From the NCBI RefSeq assembly GCF_023716865.1, contig NZ_CP092417.1:2892001-2956000 (forward strand): a stretch of 64,000 nucleotides of DNA. Direction: 5' to 3'. The notes under the pieces were generated by a model, which searched no databases, was not told the origin of the DNA, and saw nothing but the letters and a program-made list of their open reading frames with translations. Position numbers and translations under genes: made by a program. Origin of the DNA: Endozoicomonas sp. SCSIO W0465. GTDB lineage: Bacteria; Pseudomonadota; Gammaproteobacteria; Pseudomonadales; Endozoicomonadaceae. Below, one piece after another: positions 54,010-62,161 of the stretch. Every line of letters starts with the position of its first letter. Within the stretch, counting starts at the first letter, position 1.

Positions 54010-54435
54010 ACCTTTTTATAAAAGTTCCCCCCCCCCTTTCGAAATTCATTCTTCATTTATTTATGTCAACCACGCATAAGGGCTTGCTATAGCGATTACG
54101 AACGACGACGTTAAGGAGCTGTCCTGAAATAATATCCACATTTCTGAATATCAAAACTACGTTCGTCCTGAGGCCAGTCGAAGAGTCTCACGAATGAAAC
54201 TGTAGCGACTGTTTTGTAACACCAGTCTGTGAGTGTTTTCAGGGTCCACCTGAAAAGTGGTGAGGGCGTTCCTGTGATCAAGAACCCGGTTTATAACCCC
54301 TGCAACTGCCTCGCTAATCACTCGACAAAGGGGGGGCGGCCACCTGTACGGCGATACACTATATGCGCAAACGTTTCAGTAAAAAATGGCCATAAATCGG
54401 GTGAAGACAAGAAAAAGGAGAAGTGTTTAAAGCAC
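54010..54435. other. Intergenic region with homopolymer tracts
   Basis: No gene that I can support. It contains a C10 run at 54027-54036 (G10 on the strand of the repeat protein, 18 bases above its GTG) and a G7 run near 54330. A TATAAT-like hexamer lies about 30 bases above the ATG at 53973 on the minus strand. Confidence 0.4.
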
Positions 54436-54458
54436 AAAATGTCCAAACGGACATTTTT
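54436..54458. terminator. Rho-independent terminator-like hairpin
   Basis: A perfect 9-bp stem AAAATGTCC / GGACATTTT with loop AAAC, followed by T. It is symmetrical enough to act in either direction. It lies between the repeat protein gene and tRNA-Pro and was probably the terminator of a lost gene. Confidence 0.65.
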
Positions 54459-54462
54459 AGGA

Positions 54463-54621
54463 GGCTCTTTTCGGGTTACAGACTGCTCTGCAATGAAAAT
54501 TGGCCAAAGGCCTTGATATACAATGCCTTCAGGAAACTGCTGGCTAAATATTGCCAAGCCCTGCCACAGGAGGATTCCAGCCTGATTTATGAAATCAGCA
54601 GTCTGCAATACGAAAAGAGCC
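54463..54621. repeat. 159-bp MITE of the IS1595-type, copy 2
   Basis: The same length and sequence type as the copy at 43793-43951, in reverse orientation. Termini GGCTCTTTTCGGGTTACAG and GGCTCTTTTCGTATTGCAG. Perfect 8-bp duplication TTTTAGGA (54455-54462, 54622-54629). Confidence 0.93.
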
Positions 54622-54658
54622 TTTTAGGATTATGGGTAGGTTTTGCAGAAATACTATT

Positions 54659-54735
54659 TGGTCGGAGCGAGAGGATTTGAACCTCCGACCCCCACAACCC
54701 CATTGTGGTGCGCTACCAGGCTGCGCTACGCTCCG
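54659..54735 (-). tRNA. tRNA-Pro (anticodon GGG)
   Basis: 77 nt with acceptor CGGAGCG/CGCTCCG, anticodon stem CCACA/TGTGG with loop ATGGGGT, T arm GGAGG TTCAAAT CCTCT, discriminator A and encoded CCA. It reads CCC codons. Confidence 0.96.
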
Positions 54736-54830
54736 ACGCATAGAAAGGATAAAAAGGCGATTTTTGTCCCTTCAGGCGATGTGTATATTACCTTAACTCA
54801 CTCTATTTGCAAGCACTCGCGCATTGCTTT

Positions 54831-56437
54831 GGGTGAAAGTCTCATATTGATCACACCCACAGGCCTTGAGCTACAGCAAACAGACGTAACACCAAATTTT
54901 TCAAACTGAATGGAGAGCAGCCAAACACAGCTATGATTCTAACAGCAAACAAAGAGTCAACTGTGAGAGGCCGCTCCGATGGAAGTATGTCAGCCACTAA
55001 CCAAAGTCGCCAATGATTCCTGTCCTGCTATTGACCAACTGCAGCAAAAACTGACCCTCCTTCGTCAGTCCAATAATCCAATCCAGCATTTTGAGGATCA
55101 TGAAAACGAGATTCACTCCCTCTTTATTCAGGCGGAGCGAGAAATACTGGCAGAAGAACTGCAAAAATTAGACATCAATAAAGCTCTATCGAAGTGAATG
55201 GGGTCGTGTATCACCAGGCATTACGCAGCTATCAAACCTACCAGTCAGCAGCAGGACCTGTCCGGGTATTGCGCAGCCTCTACCGCAATGCCGGGGATAA
55301 GTGCATTGTCCCTTTAGAGCTCAAGGCTGGCGTTGTAGAAGGCTACTGGTTACCAAAGGCTGCGAAGCAAGCAGCATGGATGGTTGCCCAGTTGCCGCCC
55401 GCGGACGTAAAAAGCTTACTCGATCTAATGGGGAATATGTCACCCTCAACCAGCTCTCTGGCACGTCTTCCCAAAAAACTCAACGAACAATGGGAGCAGC
55501 ACCTTGACCCTTTCGAGACCCTTCTCGCGGAGAATCTCACAGTACCGCCTGACGCGGTGACGGTAGCTGCTTCCCTTGACGGTGTGATGCTACCAATGAA
55601 AGACGGCAAGCGTCAGGAGAAACGTGAAAAGAGTGTTGCTGATGGCAAACGTACCCGAGGGCCAGCAGGTTGTCAGGAGGCCAGTTGTGGAACACTGTCG
55701 TTTTACGATGACCAGGGAGATCGCCTCTCTACGATCAGGATGGGACGAATGCCTGAAAGCAAGAAAGCGACATTGAAAAAATCCCTTTCAAACCTTCTGG
55801 ATAAGGTGCTTCAGCAAAAGCCAAATCTGACTCTGGTCAAAGTGGCAGATGGAGCCCGGGACAATTGGACATACTTCACCAAAGAGCTACCGGAGGGAGA
55901 AGAAATTGTTGATTATTACCATGCGGCAGAACACCTGAAGAAGGCATTTGACCTGGCTTACGGTGAAAATAGCGCGAAGTCCAAAGAGAAATTCAGCACC
56001 TACCGACATATCCTGAAGGAGGAGCCGGGTGGGGTTGAAAAAATAATCAAGGCACTGGCTTACCAGCATAGCAAGCATCCCCGCCGATCGAAATTAAAGA
56101 CAGAGTTAAAGTACTTCAGAAAAAACCGGTTACGGATGAATTATGCAGAACACCTGTCGCGCAACCTGCCCATAGGCTCAGGGGTCATTGAGGCGTCCTG
56201 TAAAACGCTGGTTACACAGCGAATGAAGTGTTCGGGAATGCGTTGGCGGTGTCCCGGGGGGCAAGGCATTCTGACACTCAGGTCACTAATTCAAAGTGGT
56301 TGGTTCGACTGTGGCTGGATGCTGCTGTCGGTAACGTACCGGGCCAAGGTAAATATGGTCAGTGATAATGTGATTCCATTTTCATCAGGGAAGGGTGATC
56401 TTGAACGTTAGTACTCATCAATATGAGACTTTCACCC
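54831..56437 (+). mobile_element. ISKra4-family element, second full-length copy
   Basis: 1607 bp with the termini of the intact copy. Perfect 8-bp duplication ATTGCTTT (54823-54830, 56438-56445). It lies between tRNA-Pro and the cyclophilin gene. Confidence 0.93.
54979..56411 (+). pseudogene. ISKra4 transposase, single-base frameshift
   Basis: Identical in style to the 477-residue copy, but AAAGCTTCTATCG there is AAAGCTCTATCG here. The frame ends after NKALSK and the remaining 405 codons are in the next frame. Translation from an internal start is possible, but the N-terminal region would be missing. Confidence 0.88.
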
Positions 56438-56571
56438 ATTGCTTTTGCTGATTTCTCTGACGAAAACGGTTAGATGCTAAATGGGCTTTTTTTCTTGCTA
56501 CAGAACATTTACTGTCTATCCGTTTGTATAGCATAAAGTGGTTTTAACTTTTTCTGCTTTGGAGAGAAGAA

Positions 56572-57216
56572 ATGCGTCGGATGCGAAACTGGCTGTTTGT
56601 AGGCACCACTCTTTTTTTGACGACTCTGGCGTATGGTGCTGCGACAGAGTCACCCGAAGCTGCCAATAAGAAGATGGATGCATTGAAGGTGGTTTTGGAA
56701 ACGAATAAAGGGGATATTGTTTTGATGCTGACGCCCGAAGAGGCTCCTGTCACCGTCAATAACTTTATCGAATATGTTGAAAGTGGTTTCTACAATGGTC
56801 TGGTATTCCACCGGGTGATTAATAACTTCATGATCCAGGGCGGTGGCTTTACCGCAGATATGAGCCAGCGGGCAACCCGTGCTCCCATTAAAAACGAGTC
56901 GCTGCTGAATCAACGTCTGGAAAACCGTCGTGGCTCCATTGCCATGGCCAGAACCCAAATCGTTGACAGTGCCACTTCCCAGTTTTTCATCAACCTCAAA
57001 GACAATGAATTCCTCAATGGCAAGCCTTATAAGGCAGGCTATGCGGTTTTTGGCCATGTTGTTAAAGGAATGGAGGTGGTAGACACTATTGCCGGAGTGA
57101 AGACGGGTTATCGCGGCCCACACGGTGATGTACCGGTTGACTCGGTGATTATCAATAAAGCGTATGTAGTGAAAGAGGGTGAGTCGTCTGCTAAAACTGA
57201 ACCTGTGGCTTCCTGA
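56572..57216 (+). CDS. ppiA: Periplasmic peptidyl-prolyl cis-trans isomerase (cyclophilin)
   Basis: 214 residues. The signal peptide MRRMRNWLFVGTTLFLTTLAYG is followed by a cyclophilin domain from residue 40. Active-site blocks are FHRVINNFMIQGGGFT, SIAMARTQIVDSATSQFFINL and GYAVFGHVVKGMEVVD. The catalytic Arg is in FHRV, and the Phe and Gln of the site are present; the tryptophan of cyclosporin-sensitive forms is not obvious, as in bacterial enzymes. Start ATG 56572 after GGAGAGAAGAA. It catalyses proline isomerisation of exported proteins. tmcA starts 5 bases after its stop, so the two are co-transcribed. Confidence 0.93.
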   Translation: MRRMRNWLFVGTTLFLTTLAYGAATESPEAANKKMDALKVVLETNKGDIVLMLTPEEAPVTVNNFIEYVESGFYNGLVFHRVINNFMIQGGGFTADMSQRATRAPIKNESLLNQRLENRRGSIAMARTQIVDSATSQFFINLKDNEFLNGKPYKAGYAVFGHVVKGMEVVDTIAGVKTGYRGPHGDVPVDSVIINKAYVVKEGESSAKTEPVAS

Positions 57217-57221
57217 TAGCC

Positions 57222-59429
57222 ATGAGTCAACAGACCATTTCTTCCACTGGTGAACTGGTTCGATCACTAAAATCAGCCGCCAGGCTGTCTGGTCATCGGC
57301 GTTTGCTGGTATGTGCAGGCAGTGCTGACTGGTGTGAGACTCAAGTGGTTGAAATGGTACATGCCCTGACAGGGGAGTCTGTGCTGCTGATTGGAGAAGA
57401 TTTCCCCGGGCTTACTGTTTCTGATCTTGTAAATTCTTATATAGAAGCCATTGCTGCAAAAAAATGTCTGTCCCGGTTGGGCGCAGAGCATCAGAACATC
57501 ATCTTTAATGCGTATGCAGGCTTTGATGTGGATGCGTTTGGCGCCATCAGTGGCACGTTATGTGCCGGTGGTCTTATGGTGCTGTTAACACCGGCGCTGG
57601 ATCAATGGCAGTATTTCCATGATCCTGAACATCACCGAATGCAGGTTTACCCGCAACAATTTGAGGATGTCTCCGGACGATATTTGCAGCGTTTGTCTCA
57701 AATAATTAAAACCTCTGATCTGCTCTCTCTCATCACTGAGAGTGGGGAATTACGGATTCAATGGGTTAATAGTCATCCTGAGAAAGACACACTTGCCGAA
57801 CAGGGCGAGATGGTAACCGCTCCCTGTAAAACCCGATCACAGATGCGTGCGGTTCAGGCCATTCACAAAGTGTTTCGTGGGCACCGTCGCCGTCCGCTGG
57901 TTCTGACGGCTGATCGAGGGCGGGGCAAAAGTGCATCCCTCGGTATTGCCGCAGCACAGCTGTTGCTGGAAGGTGCTGATCAGATAACCATAACTGCACC
58001 TTCAAGAAACACAGCAGATGTGTTCTTTCAACATGCCGGTAAAGTGCTGGGTGAGTGTCATGCAGCACTTTTAAACAGACTTCATTTTATTGCTCCGGAT
58101 GATCTGGTACAGACACTGCCTGCAACGCAGTTGTTGCTGGTTGATGAGGCGGCAGCCATTCCAACCCCCGTACTTGAAAAAATGCTGACTCACTACAGCC
58201 GAATTGTCTATGCCACCACTATCCATGGCTATGAAGGAACCGGACGGGGCTTTGCCATACGCTTCACAAAGGTGCTTGATAGCAAAACACCTCAGTGGCA
58301 TGAGCTGAGAATGATAGAGCCGGTTCGCTGGCAGCCGGAAGATCCACTGGAGCGCTTTGTATTCAGGGCGTTGCTGCTCAATGCCGTGCCAGCTGTTATT
58401 GATCAGCCCGAAAATATCAGTCCGGAGCAGTGTATTTTCCGGCAGATTTCATCTGAAGAACTGGTTTCGAATGAGGACCTGTTAGCTCAGATGTTTGGTC
58501 TGCTGGTACTGGCTCATTACCAGACACGACCATTTGATCTTCGTCACCTGCTGGATGGTGGGAATATGGAAATCTACGGTCTTTTTGCTCGACAGAAACG
58601 GTTAGTTGCCGTGCTTCTGGCTGCCAGGGAAGGGGAGATTGAGTCTGCACTGATTGATGATATCTGGATGGGCAGGCGCCGGGTCCGGGGTCATTTGCTG
58701 CCGCAATCACTGAGTAATCACCTGGGCTTACCGGAAGCTATCTTCCTGAAAGGACTCCGGATCATCAGAATCGCTGTGCATCCGGATTGTCAGAGAAAAG
58801 GGTTGGGTAGAGCGGTGCTGGATAAACTCCAACAGGATGCCGCCGTTAAAAATATTGACTACCTGGGCACTGTGTTTGGTGCTACTGATGACCTTCTGCA
58901 GTTCTGGGACGATTCCTCCTATGTGCCTGTGCGGGTTGGTTTGTCCAGAGACGCTGCCAGTGGCACCCATGCTGCCATGATGCTCAAACCGTTATCACTC
59001 CCTGCGCAACATCTGATTCATAAGGCTCATAAGAAATGCTTATTTCAGCTTCAATGGCTATTGATGGATGAACTCAGAGACCTGGATGTTGAGGTGGTTG
59101 CCACACTTCTTGCCATCATGGCGCCAATAATTCGGGCCAGTGATTATTATGCGTTATCTTGTGATGATCAGCGCGAACTGGTTTCTTTCACTGAGGGGAG
59201 GAGACAGTACGAAAATTGCGTTGATGTCATCAAAAGAGTGACCTTTCGAATACTTGGGGTTGGTGATATAAATACTGCGGATGTAAGGCTTCTTGTCAGT
59301 CGTGTGATTCAAAATCACTCCTGGCATCAAGTGGCCGCTGCCTGTAATGTTTCAGGAGAAAAGCAGGCCCGGCAACGTCTGAGAGAGCTGATTGCTGTCA
59401 AAAGCAGGCTGCACTTGTCAGGCTGTTAG
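57222..59429 (+). CDS. tmcA: tRNA(Met) cytidine acetyltransferase TmcA
   Basis: 735 residues, slightly longer than the E. coli enzyme. Order: N-terminal DUF1726 region, RecD-like helicase module with Walker A LVLTADRGRGKSAS (near residue 230) and Walker B LLLVDEAAAIP, then a GNAT domain with RIAVHPDCQRKGLGRAVLDKL (acetyl-CoA loop), then a C-terminal tRNA-binding helical region. Known reaction: ATP-dependent N4-acetylation of the wobble cytidine of elongator tRNA-Met. Intact. Confidence 0.96.
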   Translation: MSQQTISSTGELVRSLKSAARLSGHRRLLVCAGSADWCETQVVEMVHALTGESVLLIGEDFPGLTVSDLVNSYIEAIAAKKCLSRLGAEHQNIIFNAYAGFDVDAFGAISGTLCAGGLMVLLTPALDQWQYFHDPEHHRMQVYPQQFEDVSGRYLQRLSQIIKTSDLLSLITESGELRIQWVNSHPEKDTLAEQGEMVTAPCKTRSQMRAVQAIHKVFRGHRRRPLVLTADRGRGKSASLGIAAAQLLLEGADQITITAPSRNTADVFFQHAGKVLGECHAALLNRLHFIAPDDLVQTLPATQLLLVDEAAAIPTPVLEKMLTHYSRIVYATTIHGYEGTGRGFAIRFTKVLDSKTPQWHELRMIEPVRWQPEDPLERFVFRALLLNAVPAVIDQPENISPEQCIFRQISSEELVSNEDLLAQMFGLLVLAHYQTRPFDLRHLLDGGNMEIYGLFARQKRLVAVLLAAREGEIESALIDDIWMGRRRVRGHLLPQSLSNHLGLPEAIFLKGLRIIRIAVHPDCQRKGLGRAVLDKLQQDAAVKNIDYLGTVFGATDDLLQFWDDSSYVPVRVGLSRDAASGTHAAMMLKPLSLPAQHLIHKAHKKCLFQLQWLLMDELRDLDVEVVATLLAIMAPIIRASDYYALSCDDQRELVSFTEGRRQYENCVDVIKRVTFRILGVGDINTADVRLLVSRVIQNHSWHQVAAACNVSGEKQARQRLRELIAVKSRLHLSGC

Positions 59430-59517
59430 TATTATAGTGTCTACATTAATACCCATTTGGCCGATGTTGATCTGAACCATTTGGGTGTTTTTCCGTGAAC
59501 CTGATGGAGCATGAATA

Positions 59518-59760
59518 ATGGATCGGTTTACTGTGTTTGGCCGTCCTGGCTGTGGATTCTGTGTACGTGCCAAACAGCTGCTGGAGATGAAAGGCTTGCC
59601 TTTCAAATACGTTGATATCTACGAAGAGGGGATCAGTAAGGCTGACCTGTCCAAGACTGTTGGTAAGGAAGTTCAGACGGTTCCCCAGATTTTTCATGGT
59701 CAGCACTACGTTGGCGGTTGTACGGATCTGGAAGCTTATCTCAAGGAAAAAGAGGCCTGA
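59518..59760 (+). CDS. Glutaredoxin (GrxA-like, class I)
   Basis: 80 residues. FGRPGCGFCVRAKQLL supplies the redox pair CGFC at residues 11-14. TVPQIF carries the cis-proline and GGCTDLEAYL the glutathione-binding GG(C/Y)TD motif. The GISKADLSKTVGKEVQTVPQIF stretch is closer to GrxA than to GrxC. It starts at ATG 59518. It provides thiol reduction with glutathione in the cytosol. It converges with the next gene, leaving 3 bases between stops. Confidence 0.92.
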   Translation: MDRFTVFGRPGCGFCVRAKQLLEMKGLPFKYVDIYEEGISKADLSKTVGKEVQTVPQIFHGQHYVGGCTDLEAYLKEKEA

Positions 59761-59763
59761 GCG

Positions 59764-60660
59764 TCATGCATAACGGTAGATCCTTGAATGGGGATTGTCG
59801 TTAATTTTAACCAGACGGGCATCGCTGCGCTGCAGCCTTTCCTGTCTGGCAGATGGGTCATAGGGACGTATCCGGTTAAACTCCGGTAACGGCTCCCCGC
59901 GCTTTAGTTGAATAAACAGCGGCAGTGGCGAGTTGATCTGGGCGGGATACTGTTTTTTCAGTGCCGGGTCAGTCTGCCTGAGCGCCTGAATATCCTTTGG
60001 CCAGGTGATATTGGCCCTCAGGTGAGGAGCCAGTATACGCTTGATTACCACCACTTCTTCGGCCGGCATTTTCTCCAGCAGGCAAATATCTTCATTAACA
60101 GCGACGGAGGCCATGTATTTCTTCCTGAAATGGTCAATCGCATCTTCGGCGGTCAGCCTGACCGTGCCGCTGTGACTTGCCGCCCAGCTGAAACCAACCC
60201 GCCTGGGAGGCTCTGGAAAGAGCTTGAGCTGTCGGTAACATTGCACGAAATGCAGATGCTTGATCTGAAGTCCCCCCAGTAAACCATCCCGCAAATCATC
60301 AGACGCCTGTTCAATTGCCTCTATGCTGTCACCAAATAGCTTGCGAAAATTGGCTATTGCGTTTTTAAACTGATCACGACAGAGGTTCAGTGCTTCACCG
60401 AGTTGTAAGGTGTGCTCAGAAACGCCTACTAATCCGGTTAAACGGGCAGTTTCCTGCTTGTTCTGCTCTTCGATATAGGTCAGTCGAGTGGTAATACCCG
60501 CTGCTACAGCGCGTTGGTTTTCAGATTCGGATTCCGTTTCCATGATCCAGATGGGTAAGCCATGGTCAGATTCAATGGCTTCCCGAAAGGTGCGATTCAG
60601 TTCTACCAGCTGAATAAGAGCATCCCTTACGGCGATTCGTGCAGCGGTTTCTTTACTCAT
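59764..60660 (-). CDS. Tus-like DNA replication terminus site-binding protein
   Basis: 298 residues, close to the 309 of E. coli Tus. The resemblance is by eye. A helical N-terminal region with RFxEx-type heptads is followed by GGLQIKHLHFVQCYRQLKLFPEPPRRVGFSWA, which parallels the LNAYRTLTV...LRFGWANK block of Tus. Then come a basic middle and a C-terminal PLPLFIQLKRGEPLPEFNRIRPYDPSA that parallels PTPLIALINRD...DVGELLNYD. Known role of Tus: one-way replication fork block at Ter sites. I found no obvious Ter-like sequence upstream. If not Tus, it is an unassigned DNA-binding protein. Confidence 0.55.
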   Translation of the reverse strand: MSKETAARIAVRDALIQLVELNRTFREAIESDHGLPIWIMETESESENQRAVAAGITTRLTYIEEQNKQETARLTGLVGVSEHTLQLGEALNLCRDQFKNAIANFRKLFGDSIEAIEQASDDLRDGLLGGLQIKHLHFVQCYRQLKLFPEPPRRVGFSWAASHSGTVRLTAEDAIDHFRKKYMASVAVNEDICLLEKMPAEEVVVIKRILAPHLRANITWPKDIQALRQTDPALKKQYPAQINSPLPLFIQLKRGEPLPEFNRIRPYDPSARQERLQRSDARLVKINDNPHSRIYRYA

Positions 60661-60692
60661 AACGTGCTCATAAAAAAGTCATCTGACGGGTT

Positions 60693-60719
60693 TTCAGGGA
60701 GTTCAGGGAGTTCAGGGAG
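60693..60719. repeat. Three tandem 9-bp repeats (TTCAGGGAG)
   Basis: Three perfect copies span the 3' end of pdxH and the upstream region of the Tus-like gene. The pdxH stop codon falls in the third copy, so copy-number change would leave the protein unchanged. A possible slippage locus. Confidence 0.8.
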
Positions 60720-61359
60720 AAAGGCGGTCGATTTGCCAATCACTGTCCTTATCTGCCGACAACCGGGTGTATTGAAAGCGATCGTGCAGGCGGTTTGGGC
60801 GGCCTTGCCAGAATTCAATGCTCTTTGGCACTACGCGATAGCCGCCCCAGAAATCGGGCAGAGGCACTTTTCCTTCCTTGAATTTGCGTTTCATCTCTTC
60901 GAGTTTTAATTCCAGAACCTTGCGGCCGGTAATGACAGAGCTTTGCTGTGATACCCAGGCACCGAGCTGGCTGCCATGAGGGCGGCTGATAAAGTACCGC
61001 AGTGATTCAGACGTTGAAATTTTTTCTGCCTTACCCTGGATGACGACCTGTCGTTCAAGGGCAACCCAGGGAAACATAATGGCAACGTGGGGATTGCTGG
61101 TAATGTCTCTGGCTTTATTACTGCTGTAATTGGTGAAAAAGACAAAGCCAGACGGGTCGAAATACTTGAGGAGTACCGTCCTCAGGGCTGGAACACCCGA
61201 TGACGAAACAGTAGCAAGACTCATCGCATTGGGTTCGGCAAGCTGAGCATGCTGGGCCTGCTCAAACCAGAGCTCAAACTGGTCAAATGGACTTGCTCTC
61301 AGGTTGTCCCGGCTGAGCCCTGCCTGAGTATACTCTTCTCTTAAATAGCTGATATCCAT
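60712..61359 (-). CDS. pdxH: Pyridoxine/pyridoxamine 5'-phosphate oxidase
   Basis: 215 residues, the usual PdxH length. MSLATVSSSGVPALRTVLLKYFDPSGFVFFTNYSSNKARDI is the FMN-binding block. SRPHGSQLGAWVSQQS and the C-terminal EFWQGRPNRLHDRF are the substrate and dimer signatures. The enzyme oxidises PNP/PMP to pyridoxal 5'-phosphate. Start ATG 61359. Transcribed towards the Tus-like gene, with 51 bases between. Confidence 0.97.
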   Translation of the reverse strand: MDISYLREEYTQAGLSRDNLRASPFDQFELWFEQAQHAQLAEPNAMSLATVSSSGVPALRTVLLKYFDPSGFVFFTNYSSNKARDITSNPHVAIMFPWVALERQVVIQGKAEKISTSESLRYFISRPHGSQLGAWVSQQSSVITGRKVLELKLEEMKRKFKEGKVPLPDFWGGYRVVPKSIEFWQGRPNRLHDRFQYTRLSADKDSDWQIDRLSP

Positions 61360-62161
61360 GACGGTTCTGTACTAGCAAATAATTTCTTATTTTAACTGCG
61401 TCACTGCATTCTTTACAGTGTTCAGCCACTTATAATATCACCGTCAAGAATTTCCTGATCAGGTTGCGTTGGAAAAACCAGAACTGGTGAGATAACCCAT
61501 ACCAGCTTCCTTACCCAGCTTCTTTACACGGCATATGTCCGGTGATTTAACCGATCGATCCCTTTCGATGAGATGGCTCCAGGTTAATTGCTGGACTGCT
61601 ACCCTGGAAGTATTGATGGATCCATATGATGTAGCAGCCCAACATTATGATGGTGCATTTTTCTTCATTTGCTTATTGAACAATTTCTGCCAGTTTTTAA
61701 GGTCCGCTGGGTTGTTGCTATCGTCCTTATGATGATTGGTTAGCAGGATCTGACCAACTCGTTAATGCCTTAGAATTCCATTAAAATTCTGGCAGCTGTT
61801 ATGAGTTCAAAAAAACGACACAATCTGGGTTTTCTCTTGCCTTCTATCGATAGTTCGAAAGTTCGCTTACTATCTTTAGCTATCTGATCGAAGCAGCGGA
61901 CTTTAAGGTAATTCTTGATGATTCTGCTATAACTGACTGTCGGCAATTAATTGAATAACTAAGGATTCAGTGTTTATTTAATGGTCGTACGGTTAACTGG
62001 AGATTTTTTTCAATGTTTGATGATTATTCTGTTAATTTAATGGTCAGTTCAATCGCTGAATTAATTTATTTTGAAAAACAAATAATATTCAAGTTATCCG
62101 GTTTCCGAAATCATTTACTAATTAATGGTCGTTTTCGAACAAACAGCTGGAAGGTTAAGTT
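61360..62161. other. Long AT-rich intergenic region, no gene supported
   Basis: About 800 bases with only short unconvincing frames. Composition is AT-rich towards the right, with several TTAATGGT-type words (near 61980, 62040 and 62120). It must contain the promoters of pdxH (leftward) and of the Ser/Thr-rich gene (rightward), but I cannot place them. Confidence 0.45.

Noticed and set aside
59437..59500. A strong terminator between tmcA and the glutaredoxin gene
   Set aside because: ACCCATTTGG and CCATTTGGGT pair only partly (two mismatches in the stem), so I do not list it.
61535..61732. A 65-codon frame upstream of the Ser/Thr-rich gene
   Set aside because: No ribosome-binding site, no recognisable domain, and composition like the surrounding AT-rich intergenic DNA.
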